Assembly: GCF_017794965.1 (NCBI RefSeq)
Contig: NZ_CP051240.1
Location: forward strand, 248,001 to 312,000
Source: Alcanivorax sp.
Lineage (GTDB): Bacteria; Pseudomonadota; Gammaproteobacteria; Pseudomonadales; Alcanivoracaceae
Direction of reading: 5' to 3'
DNA: 64,000 nucleotides
Shown here: piece by piece, positions 49,516 through 56,937 of the stretch
How positions within the stretch are numbered: the first letter of the stretch is position 1
Layout of the letters: each line of letters opens with the position of its first letter
The notes under the pieces: model-generated
What the model saw: only the letters and a program-made list of their open reading frames with translations
The model's database searches: none
Told to the model about the DNA's origin: nothing
Translations under genes and position numbers: made by a program

Positions 49516-50510
49516 TGTTCTGGTCGAAGACCCGCAAGGCGCTGCGTGCCCGTGGGGTGATGGGCATCAACCAGCGCAACGGCGACTACATCCTGCGATA
49601 CAACAAGCGCAGCCTGTACCCGATGGTGGATGACAAGCTCAAGACCAAGAAAATGGCCATTGATGCGGGCATTCGGGTGCCGGAGCTGTATGGTGCCATT
49701 GGTACCGAGCAGGGTATCAGTACCCTGCGCAAGGTGGTGGATACCCACCGCGACTTTGTCATCAAGCCGGCCCAGGGGGCTGGCGGCGATGGCATTATGG
49801 TGATCGCCGACCGCTTTGAGCATTATTTTCGCTCAGCCTCCGGGCGCATCATCACCCAGGAGGAGCTGGAGCATCATATTTCCGGAATCCTCTCCGGGGT
49901 CTATTCCCTCGGTGGTCACCGCGACCAGGCCCTGATCGAATACCGGGTGCGCTCCACCGAGCTGTTCAACCGCATCAGTTACGAAGGCGTACCAGACATT
50001 CGCATCATCGTGCTCAAGGGCTATCCGGTGGCGGCCATGTTGCGCTTGCCGACCCGGCAATCCCAGGGCAAGGCCAACTTGCATCAGGGGGCTATTGGTG
50101 TGGGGCTGGATCTTTCCAGTGGCGTCACCCTGGGAGGGACCTGGCACAACCAGCGCATCGAGCGTCATCCGGATACGGCCAACGCCGTAGCCGGGCTCAC
50201 CGTACCGGATTGGGAAGACTGTCTGGCGCTGGCTGCACGCTGTTACGACCTGACCGGCCTGGGCTATCTGGGGGTAGATCTGGTGATGGACCGGGATCAT
50301 GGCCCGATGATGCTGGAACTCAATGCCCGTCCCGGCTTGAACATCCAGATCGCCATGGATGACGGTCTGCTGCGACGCTGTCGCCAAGTGGAGCAGCATC
50401 TGGAACAGCTAAATGATGAAGATCGCCCGGCGCCCGAGCGGGTAGCATTTTCCAAACAGCAATTTGCGGTGGCAGGGGTGGTGCCGCAGCCCCCTGAAAC
50501 AACGCAGTAA
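49515..50510 (+). CDS. RimK-related ATP-grasp ligase (alpha-L-glutamate ligase-like)
   Basis: A 331-residue cytoplasmic ATP-grasp protein related to RimK/LysX glutamate ligases. A nucleotide-binding stretch, FVIKPAQGAGGDGIMVI, is near residue 77, and the metal-binding end, MMLELNARPGLNIQIA, is near 265. MRLRAL-type basic helices precede the core. ATP-grasp ligases join an amino acid to a carboxylate; the acceptor here is unknown. It is third in the operon with the protease and 7TM protein. Its 3' end converges with a metallophosphoesterase gene 55 bp away. Confidence 0.88.
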   Translation: MFWSKTRKALRARGVMGINQRNGDYILRYNKRSLYPMVDDKLKTKKMAIDAGIRVPELYGAIGTEQGISTLRKVVDTHRDFVIKPAQGAGGDGIMVIADRFEHYFRSASGRIITQEELEHHISGILSGVYSLGGHRDQALIEYRVRSTELFNRISYEGVPDIRIIVLKGYPVAAMLRLPTRQSQGKANLHQGAIGVGLDLSSGVTLGGTWHNQRIERHPDTANAVAGLTVPDWEDCLALAARCYDLTGLGYLGVDLVMDRDHGPMMLELNARPGLNIQIAMDDGLLRRCRQVEQHLEQLNDEDRPAPERVAFSKQQFAVAGVVPQPPETTQ

Positions 50511-50564
50511 CCCCTGTGCTCGGGGGGTATTGTGATTGCTCCCGAGCCCGCTTTCCCGCGCTGA

Positions 50565-51512
50565 CTATCGCACCCCCTTGCCGGGCTGATGACCTTGCCA
50601 AAGTAGTGTAATCAGGGGATCGGCCGGCTCTCCCAATACGCTGTAGAAGCGGTATTCCGCATCAAGCTTTTCGTCATTTTCATGAAAGTCCAGGGTCAGC
50701 AGGCCGTGGGTGGCGCGGGTGAATGTCTGGCTGTCACTGGCTGGGCCAAGATCGTTGTTGATGCTGGCGGAGCCGGAGATCAGTTGCCGGGTGCCACGGT
50801 ATTCTCCCTCATCTGACAGGATGTGATCGTGGCCGCCAAGCAGCAGATCCAGGCTGCCCACCAGCTTGTGCTTCAGGCCCAGGTTGATCATCTCATGGGC
50901 ATTGCCGTGGGAGCCGGTGCTGAACATGGGATGGTGGGCGAAACCCATGCTGAATCGACACCCCTGCTCCCGGGCGATCTGCTTGCTCTTTTTCAGCCAG
51001 TTGCCTTGCCGGTGCAGGTGATACCACTTTTCGAACCAGGTGGTTTCCAGGCTGAAGGCGCAGGCATCCGGCCACTGCTCAAAATAGTAGAAATGGGGCA
51101 GATGGATCAGCGGGTGACGGCGCGCCACCTCCAGCCAGGCCTCCCCATCCTGTTTCCAGTCGTGATTGCCCAACACCAGATATACCGGGATGCCGGCGTC
51201 CAGCGCAGGCTGCAGCGGGGGCAGGAAGCGTTCCTGAATGAGCGGGTCGTCCGGCCCGTTGATGCCATCCGGGTAGACCAGGTCCCCCTGATAACGGACC
51301 TGGTCGCAGTGCAGTTCAACGATGGCCTGCCCCACGGCCAGGGCTGGCTGATTACCCCAGCCTGCGTCGCCGATCACGCATACCCGCTGCCCTGCCAGGG
51401 GCTTCTTGTGTACCAGCCAGGGGGCATGGGGGATGTGCCACCACCAGGCCAGTGCGGCGCTGACGGCAATGAGAATCAGCAGAGTGCCAAGGCGGCGAAG
51501 CCGGTGTTGCAT
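50565..51512 (-). CDS. Membrane-anchored metallophosphoesterase
   Basis: A 315-residue calcineurin-like phosphoesterase with one N-terminal membrane helix (LGTLLILIAVSAALAWWW). The metal-ligand motifs run in order: VIGDAGWGNQ (D), QVRYQGDLVYPDG (D), LVLGNHDW (NH), FAHHPMF (H) and LLLGGHDHILS (HxH). The arrangement resembles purple-acid or Icc-like phosphatases. The substrate is not known. The ATG at 51512 gives the membrane anchor first; the longer frame from 51578 is unlikely. Confidence 0.88.
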   Translation of the reverse strand: MQHRLRRLGTLLILIAVSAALAWWWHIPHAPWLVHKKPLAGQRVCVIGDAGWGNQPALAVGQAIVELHCDQVRYQGDLVYPDGINGPDDPLIQERFLPPLQPALDAGIPVYLVLGNHDWKQDGEAWLEVARRHPLIHLPHFYYFEQWPDACAFSLETTWFEKWYHLHRQGNWLKKSKQIAREQGCRFSMGFAHHPMFSTGSHGNAHEMINLGLKHKLVGSLDLLLGGHDHILSDEGEYRGTRQLISGSASINNDLGPASDSQTFTRATHGLLTLDFHENDEKLDAEYRFYSVLGEPADPLITLLWQGHQPGKGVR

Positions 51513-51688
51513 GTTGGGTCCGTGTAAAAGCTCCGGGATCGGGGAGTGTGGCGGTGGGCTGTGACGTGCAAGTGACAAGCGGTGGCCGTGGAGGATGCGT
51601 GAAAACCGCCTCGTTGCTATACTTCGCCGCCCAATTTTCAGGCTCGGGGCGTGCTCACCGGGTACGCTCCTGACAGGCAGGTTTATTC

Positions 51689-52774
51689 ATGACTGAGGCA
51701 ACCCAACCCATCAAGCGCCGTGCCATTGCGCTGGTATCCGGCGGACTGGATTCCATGCTGGCTGTGAAGGTAATGCAGGAGCAGGGTATCGAGGTGGAAG
51801 GGGTGAACTTTTTCACCGGCTTCTGCGTGGAAGGGCATACCCATGCCATCCGCAAGAAAGACAAGGACAAGGAAAAACGCAACAACGCCTTGTGGGTGGC
51901 CGAGCAGCTTGGTATCAAGATGCACATCATTGATATCTCCGAGGAGTACAAGGATGTGGTGCTCAATCCCAAGCACGGTTACGGCGCCAATCTGAACCCC
52001 TGTCTGGACTGCAAGATCTTCATGGTCAATCAGGCTACCCTGATGATCAACAAGGCACGGGAATTTGCCGGTGATCGTGGTTTTGATTTCATTGTCACCG
52101 GTGAGGTGATCGGTCAGCGCCCCAAGAGTCAGCGCAAGGAAACCATGCCGATCATCAGTCAGGAGTCTGGCGCTGATGATCGCCTGCTGCGGCCCCTTTG
52201 TGCCCGGAACCTGCCGGCGACTCTTCCCGAGCGGGAAGGCTGGGTGAATCGTGACGAGCTTCATGACTTTTCCGGCCGTAACCGTAAACCGCAGATGGCA
52301 CTGGCCAAGAAGTTTGGGCTGGATGACTTTGCCCAGCCCGCCGGTGGCTGCTGTTTCCTGACCGACGAATCCTATTCCAATAAGCTGGCGGATCTGTGGA
52401 AGGCCCGTAACGAGCGCCGTTACGAGCTGGATGACATCATGTTGCTCAAGGTGGGGCGGCATCTGCGTCCTCAGCCTCACTACAAGCTGATCATCAGCCG
52501 TGAGGAGGGGGAGAACCGCTTTCTGGAAGGGTATCGCTACATGTTTACCAGTATCACCACGGTGAGCTGCCCGGGGCCGCTGGCACTGGTGGACGGCAAC
52601 TTTGAAAATGATGACGAGCTCCACCAGGCTGCCGCCATTGTGGCCCGTTATTCGAAAGGCCGCGTGCTGGATGAGGTGACCCTGGAAATCCGCCAGGCCG
52701 ATGGCGTGGCTCGCCAGGTGACGGTAAAGCCGGCGTTGCCGGATGACGTGCCGGTATCCTGGAATGTGGGCTGA
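51689..52774 (+). CDS. PP-loop tRNA thiolation-type protein (MnmA/ThiI-like) with C-terminal NFACT-R-like domain
   Basis: A 361-residue ATP-pyrophosphatase. The PP-loop ALVSGGLDSMLAVKVM is near residue 14. A cysteine pair typical of sulfur relay, NLNPCLDCKIFMV near 107 and PAGGCCFLTD near 220, follows the MnmA pattern. FIVTGEVIGQRPKSQ is a second landmark. The last ~110 residues (from LDDIMLLKVGRHLR) look like the DUF814/NFACT-R type appended in this family. It is annotated elsewhere as a tRNA 2-thiouridylate-type enzyme, but the modified base is not established. A TusA-like gene follows 9 bp later. Confidence 0.85.
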   Translation: MTEATQPIKRRAIALVSGGLDSMLAVKVMQEQGIEVEGVNFFTGFCVEGHTHAIRKKDKDKEKRNNALWVAEQLGIKMHIIDISEEYKDVVLNPKHGYGANLNPCLDCKIFMVNQATLMINKAREFAGDRGFDFIVTGEVIGQRPKSQRKETMPIISQESGADDRLLRPLCARNLPATLPEREGWVNRDELHDFSGRNRKPQMALAKKFGLDDFAQPAGGCCFLTDESYSNKLADLWKARNERRYELDDIMLLKVGRHLRPQPHYKLIISREEGENRFLEGYRYMFTSITTVSCPGPLALVDGNFENDDELHQAAAIVARYSKGRVLDEVTLEIRQADGVARQVTVKPALPDDVPVSWNVG

Positions 52775-52783
52775 GGTGACATC

Positions 52784-53035
52784 ATGACTGATCCGATTCA
52801 TGAACTGGATACGCGCCGTCTGTTGTGCCCGATGCCGGTCATCAAAACGCAGAACAAGGTGCGAACCCTGAGCACAGGTGATTGTCTTCGCGTCATCAGC
52901 ACCGACCCCGGATCCTTGAATGACATTCCTGCCTGGTGCCGTATTAACGGCCACGAGGTGCTGGAAACCGGGGAGCAGGGCAACGAGGTATTTGTTGTGT
53001 TGCGGGTGGGTGAGGATAATGGTGCACTGTTTTAG
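52784..53035 (+). CDS. TusA-family sulfur carrier
   Basis: An 83-residue TusA-like sulfurtransferase. The persulfide cysteine is in the CPMP motif, LDTRRLLCPMPVIKTQNKV near residue 14, and the TDPGSLNDIPAWCRINGHEV helix is typical. It would hand sulfur to the PP-loop protein encoded just upstream, which is inference from adjacency and family role. Downstream is the glnA promoter region. Confidence 0.92.
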   Translation: MTDPIHELDTRRLLCPMPVIKTQNKVRTLSTGDCLRVISTDPGSLNDIPAWCRINGHEVLETGEQGNEVFVVLRVGEDNGALF

Positions 53036-53053
53036 TGCTGTGCACCGCCGTGA

Positions 53054-53083
53054 TGCGCTATTGTGGTGCGCAATGTTGGTGCT
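53054..53083 (+). promoter_or_regulatory. NtrC-type binding sites upstream of glnA
   Basis: TGCGCTATTGTGGTGCG (53054-53070) fits the NtrC dyad consensus TGCAC-n7-GTGCA closely. A second partial dyad overlaps it at 53067-53083 (TGCG...GGTGCT). A TGCGCT half-site occurs at 53115-53120. They lie 60-80 bp upstream of a sigma54 promoter. Confidence 0.7.
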
Positions 53084-53130
53084 GCCTGCCGTTGCCCCTT
53101 GTATTTCGGCTTGATGCGCTAAAAAAGGGC

Positions 53131-53146
53131 TGGCATGGTATTTGCC
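53131..53146 (+). promoter_or_regulatory. Sigma54 (-24/-12) promoter of glnA
   Basis: TGGCATGGTATTTGCC has the invariant GG and GC exactly 10 bases apart. It lies ~118 bp upstream of the glnA ATG. Confidence 0.8.
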
Positions 53147-53263
53147 TCCCTATTGGCATTGCTGGCCGTCTGGCCGAGAATACCGGCTCTCTGTGTTGCT
53201 CCATGCCGGTGCAACAGAAAGAGCCAGAGATAAACCCGCTGTTCCTTAGGAGGACGCACGATA

Positions 53264-54670
53264 ATGTCTGAGAAGACCCTCAAACTGATCAAAGAAAACG
53301 ATGTGAAATGGGTGGACCTGCGCTTCACCGATAGCCGTGGTAAGGAGCAGCACGTAACTCTGCCTGTGGGTGAGATCGACGAAGATTTCTTCACCGATGG
53401 CAAGATGTTTGACGGTTCTTCCATCGCTGGCTGGAAAGGCATTAACGAGTCCGACATGGTGATGATGCCTGACGACTCAACCGCCGTGCTGGACCCGTTC
53501 ACTGACGTGGCCACCCTGAATCTGCGTTGCGATATTCTCGAGCCGAACACCATGACCGGTTACGAGCGCGACCCGCGTTCCGTTGCCAAGCGCGCTGAAG
53601 AGTACCTGAAGTCCACCGGTATCGCTGACACCGCCCTGTTCGGCCCTGAGCCGGAGTTCTTCGTGTTCGATTCCGTGCAGTGGAAATCCGACATGCAGGG
53701 TTCCATGTACAACATTCACTCCGAAGAAGCGGCGTGGGTGTCCCACGAAGACTTCGAAGGTGGCAACATCGGTCACCGTCCGGGTGTGAAAGGCGGTTAC
53801 TTCCCGGTTCCGCCGGTAGACAGCCTGCACGATCTGCGTGGCGCTATGTGTTCTGCCATGGAGTCCATGGGCCTGAACATCGAAGTGCATCACCACGAAG
53901 TGGGTACTGCTGGCCAGTGTGAGATTGGTGTTGGCGCCAACACCCTGACCAACAAGGCTGACGAAGTTCAGATCCTCAAGTACTGCGTGCACAACGTGGC
54001 TCACGCCTACGGCAAGACGGCTACCTTCATGCCCAAGCCGCTGATCGGTGACAACGGCTCCGGTATGCACGTGCACGTATCCCTGGGTAAAGATGGCAAG
54101 AACCTGTTCGCTGGCGACGGCTATGCAGGCCTGTCCGACGAAGCCCTGTACTTCATCGGCGGTATCATCAAGCACGCCCGTGCCCTGAACGCCTTCACCA
54201 ACGGTTCCACCAACTCCTACAAGCGTCTGGTGCCCGGTTTCGAAGCCCCGGTAATGCTGGCCTACTCTGCCCGTAACCGTTCTGCTTCCATCCGTATTCC
54301 GTTCGTGAGCAGCGCCAAGGCCCGTCGTATCGAGGCGCGCTTCCCTGATCCGTCTGCCAACCCCTACCTGTGCTTCGCCGCACTGCTGATGGCTGGCCTG
54401 GACGGCATCAAGAACAAGCTGCACCCTGGCGATGCCATGGACAAGGATCTGTACGATCTGCCGGCTGAAGAAGCGAAAGACATCCCGACCGTGGCTCACA
54501 CCCTGACCATGGCGCTGGATTGCCTGGAAGCTGATATGGACTTCCTGACCGAAGGTGACGTGTTCACCAAGGACATGCTGGAAGGCTACATCGACCTGAA
54601 GCGTGGTGAGATCGAGCGTCTGAACATGACCCCGCACCCGGTTGAGTTCGACATGTACTACTCCTGCTAA
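53264..54670 (+). CDS. glnA: Glutamine synthetase, type I
   Basis: GlnA makes glutamine from glutamate, ammonia and ATP. The 468-residue subunit is a standard GSI-beta dodecamer former. KMFDGSSIAGWKGINESDM is near residue 48, MPKPLIGDNGSGMHVHVSL near 258, and the adenylylation-site region ENMYDLP-type sequence reads DKDLYDLPAEEAKDIP near 395, with the tyrosine that GlnE modifies. The ATG at 53264 follows TAGGAGGACGCACGATA, a strong ribosome-binding site. Control by sigma54/NtrC is visible upstream, and a terminator follows. Confidence 0.98.
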   Translation: MSEKTLKLIKENDVKWVDLRFTDSRGKEQHVTLPVGEIDEDFFTDGKMFDGSSIAGWKGINESDMVMMPDDSTAVLDPFTDVATLNLRCDILEPNTMTGYERDPRSVAKRAEEYLKSTGIADTALFGPEPEFFVFDSVQWKSDMQGSMYNIHSEEAAWVSHEDFEGGNIGHRPGVKGGYFPVPPVDSLHDLRGAMCSAMESMGLNIEVHHHEVGTAGQCEIGVGANTLTNKADEVQILKYCVHNVAHAYGKTATFMPKPLIGDNGSGMHVHVSLGKDGKNLFAGDGYAGLSDEALYFIGGIIKHARALNAFTNGSTNSYKRLVPGFEAPVMLAYSARNRSASIRIPFVSSAKARRIEARFPDPSANPYLCFAALLMAGLDGIKNKLHPGDAMDKDLYDLPAEEAKDIPTVAHTLTMALDCLEADMDFLTEGDVFTKDMLEGYIDLKRGEIERLNMTPHPVEFDMYYSC

Positions 54671-54695
54671 TTTCCCTTCGGGAAAAGCAGTAGTG

Positions 54696-54726
54696 AAAAA
54701 GCCCCCGCTTGTCGGGGGCTTTTTTG
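54696..54726 (+). terminator. Rho-independent terminator of glnA
   Basis: AAGCCCCCG, a short loop, then CGGGGGCTTTTTT, 26 bp past the stop. A smaller TTTCCCTTCGGGAAA hairpin lies just before it. Confidence 0.93.
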
Positions 54727-54744
54727 TGGCCGCTCTGCGGCTGC

Positions 54745-54779
54745 ATCACGCTTCACGCAACATGCTGCACGCCAATCCC
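54745..54779. repeat. 7-bp-period repeat, inverted GCGTGAA family, after glnA
   Basis: Units ATCACGC, TTCACGC, AACATGC and TGCACGC in tandem. On the other strand these read GCGTGAT and GCGTGAA, matching 3289-3323 and 30457-30491. The remainder of 54671-54931 has the glnA terminator and a short AGCCCC-rich stretch; no gene is seen. Confidence 0.7.
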
Positions 54780-54931
54780 CAGCCCCAACCCCGGGCTAGG
54801 GGGGTGGCTGGGGCTCACCGCGGGCCGGGATGGGGCTGATCTTTACTGATCATGCAGCAAATTGAGCAATTAGGCCTTCCCTGTTGTCGAATCAGAAGAC
54901 AGAATCGGGGTATAGAGTCATGGAGACGGTT

Positions 54932-55648
54932 ATGAAAAAGCAATGGGGATGGGTGTTGGGGCTGGTGGCGTTGTCGGCGTCAGTGGTAGCTGCCGAGGCA
55001 GGCGACAAGCCGGCCAGCGGCATTTATCGCAGTGTGGATGCCAATGGCAATGTGGTATTCACTGATCAGCCGCCGGAAAGCGGCGAGGCGGAAGAAGTCC
55101 ACTTGCGCAAGCTCAACACCGTGCCCACAGAAAAAATGAGGACTGTCCTGGATTCCGGGGAGGAAGAGTCTGAGCCGGCGAAAAAGGCGCAGGGCTACAG
55201 CTCCCTTGAAATTACCTCTCCGGAACATGAGGCAACGATCAGAAATCCGGATTCTGCAGTCCAGGTATCTGTTGCACTTGAGCCGTCGTTGCAGTCCGGT
55301 GACAGCATGGTCCTTTACGATAACGGGGTGGCCCAGCCGGGTATGGCGCTGGAAATGCCGGAGCGAGGCGTTCATAGCCTTCAGGTGAAAGTGGTGGATG
55401 AAAACGGCGTGGAAAAGATTGCCTCCCCGGTCATCGAGCTTTATGTGCATCGCAGTACCGCCAGTGACTTCCGTCGCCGTCCGGATGCCAATGGCGCAAC
55501 CGCGGATGTGGGCGGTGCGGCCGATCGGGGCAACGCAGCCAGTGTTGGTGGTGGCGCCAGCGTGGGTGGTGCTGCCAGCGTAGGAGGGGCGGCGGATCGC
55601 GCCCGCCCGGCCCGTCCTGCACTGCCTCGTCCCACGCCAAGGAACTAA
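54932..55648 (+). CDS. DUF4124-domain secreted protein
   Basis: A 238-residue exported protein. A signal peptide (WGWVLGLVALSASVVAA) is followed by a DUF4124 domain (about 28-60: GIYRSVDANGNVVFTDQPP), a middle region of immunoglobulin-like pattern (ITSPEHEATIRNPDSAVQVSVALEPSL) and a low-complexity tail rich in G, A, V and S with near-repeats of GGAAS and SVGGGAS. The function is unknown. It commonly lies between glnA and ntrB in related bacteria. The ATG at 54932 has GGAGACGGTT upstream; a frame open from 54884 is less likely to be used. Confidence 0.85.
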   Translation: MKKQWGWVLGLVALSASVVAAEAGDKPASGIYRSVDANGNVVFTDQPPESGEAEEVHLRKLNTVPTEKMRTVLDSGEEESEPAKKAQGYSSLEITSPEHEATIRNPDSAVQVSVALEPSLQSGDSMVLYDNGVAQPGMALEMPERGVHSLQVKVVDENGVEKIASPVIELYVHRSTASDFRRRPDANGATADVGGAADRGNAASVGGGASVGGAASVGGAADRARPARPALPRPTPRN

Positions 55649-55650
55649 TT

Positions 55651-55667
55651 TGCACCCATTTGGTGCA
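55651..55667 (+). promoter_or_regulatory. NtrC-type site upstream of ntrBC
   Basis: TGCACCCATTTGGTGCA is a perfect 7-3-7 dyad matching the NtrC consensus, located 94 bp before the -24 element at 55761. Confidence 0.8.
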
Positions 55668-55760
55668 AAGTTGCCTCCCTTCTCGATACACTCTCCTTCA
55701 GATGCGTCTTGAAACGCGTCATTGAACCTGAAACCGGGCGATTTAACGGTGCGCGCAAGG

Positions 55761-55776
55761 TGGCCTGATAATTGCT
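55761..55776 (+). promoter_or_regulatory. Sigma54 (-24/-12) promoter of ntrBC
   Basis: TGGCCTGATAATTGCT has the required GG-n10-GC spacing. It lies ~42 bp upstream of the ntrB start. Confidence 0.75.
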
Positions 55777-55817
55777 TATGCCCTGTTATGGGCCAATAGT
55801 CGAAGGATGGTGTCATT

Positions 55818-56903
55818 TTGCACAAACGGTTACTGGATCACCTGCGCACAGCGGTGGTGATGCTCGATAGTGAGCTTCGCGTGCGCTATTTGAATCCTGC
55901 AGCAGAAATGTTGCTCGCAACCAGTGCTGTGCGTGCCATTGGTCAGCCCCTTCCTGACTATTTCTACGATGACGAAGAGGCGCGTGGTGCACTTCAGCAG
56001 TGCATACAGGATGAACATCCCTTCACGCGGCGAGAAGCGCGGCTTTCGGTGGCGCCGGGGTATGAAGTGACGGTGGATTATTCCGTCAGCCCCATCAATG
56101 AGTCAGGCCAGCCGCTGTGTCTGCTGCTGGAACTGCAGGCATTGGACCGACTGCTTCGCATTACACGTGAAGAAGCCCTGCTGCATGCTCATCAGGCTAC
56201 TCGTGCGTTGGTGCGCGGGGTGGCTCACGAAATCAAGAATCCTCTGGGGGGGATTCGTGGTGCTGCCCAGCTGTTGGAGCGCGCGCTGCCCGATCCGGAG
56301 CTGACCGAGTACACCAAGGTCATCATCGATGAGGCTGACCGCCTGCGAAATGTGGCCGACCGTATGCTGGGGCCGCGCAAGCCGCCCGAGTTCCGGCCGG
56401 TGAACGTGCATGAATGTCTGGAGCACGTTCGTCAGTTGCTGTTGGCGGAGCATCCCAGTGGGGTGGCGATCTGGCGCGACTATGACATCAGTTTGCCGGA
56501 TGTGGTGGCCGACAGGGATCAGCTGATCCAGGTGCTGCTCAATCTGATTCGCAATGCCACCCAGGCCCTGCTGGAGTCGGCCACCGAGGATGCCCGCATC
56601 ATCATGCGCACCCGGGTGCTCCGTCAGTTCACCATTGGCGCCTTGCGCCACCGATTGGTGCTGCGGGTCGATGTGGTCGACAACGGTCCGGGGATTGATC
56701 CGGAAGTGCAGGAAACCCTGTTCTATCCCATGGTCAGTGGCCGGGCTGCCGGAACCGGGCTGGGACTGTCCATTGCCCAGTCCATCATCAGCCAGCATCA
56801 CGGCCTGATTGAGTGCGAGAGTGCTCCCGGTGAAACCGTTTTCAGTATCCTGCTGCCCATGGAGCAGCCGGAGGAAGTCGAAAAAGAGATCAGTGCGTTA
56901 TGA
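55818..56903 (+). CDS. ntrB: Nitrogen regulation sensor histidine kinase NtrB (GlnL)
   Basis: NtrB phosphorylates NtrC when nitrogen is limiting and, under PII control, dephosphorylates it otherwise. The 361-residue soluble kinase has an N-terminal PAS domain (about 5-115: LRTAVVMLDSELRVRYLNPAAEMLL), the phosphoacceptor H box VRGVAHEIKNPLGGIRGAAQLL near residue 136, and the ATPase motifs QVLLNLIRNATQALLE, VVDNGPGIDP and GTGLGLSIAQSIISQHHG. The start is TTG at 55818, 7 bp after AAGGATGG; no ATG or GTG fits. It is followed 34 bp later by ntrC. Confidence 0.96.
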   Translation: MHKRLLDHLRTAVVMLDSELRVRYLNPAAEMLLATSAVRAIGQPLPDYFYDDEEARGALQQCIQDEHPFTRREARLSVAPGYEVTVDYSVSPINESGQPLCLLLELQALDRLLRITREEALLHAHQATRALVRGVAHEIKNPLGGIRGAAQLLERALPDPELTEYTKVIIDEADRLRNVADRMLGPRKPPEFRPVNVHECLEHVRQLLLAEHPSGVAIWRDYDISLPDVVADRDQLIQVLLNLIRNATQALLESATEDARIIMRTRVLRQFTIGALRHRLVLRVDVVDNGPGIDPEVQETLFYPMVSGRAAGTGLGLSIAQSIISQHHGLIECESAPGETVFSILLPMEQPEEVEKEISAL

Positions 56904-56937
56904 ATGAAATAATGGGAAAGGCACGGAGAGGCAGGTC

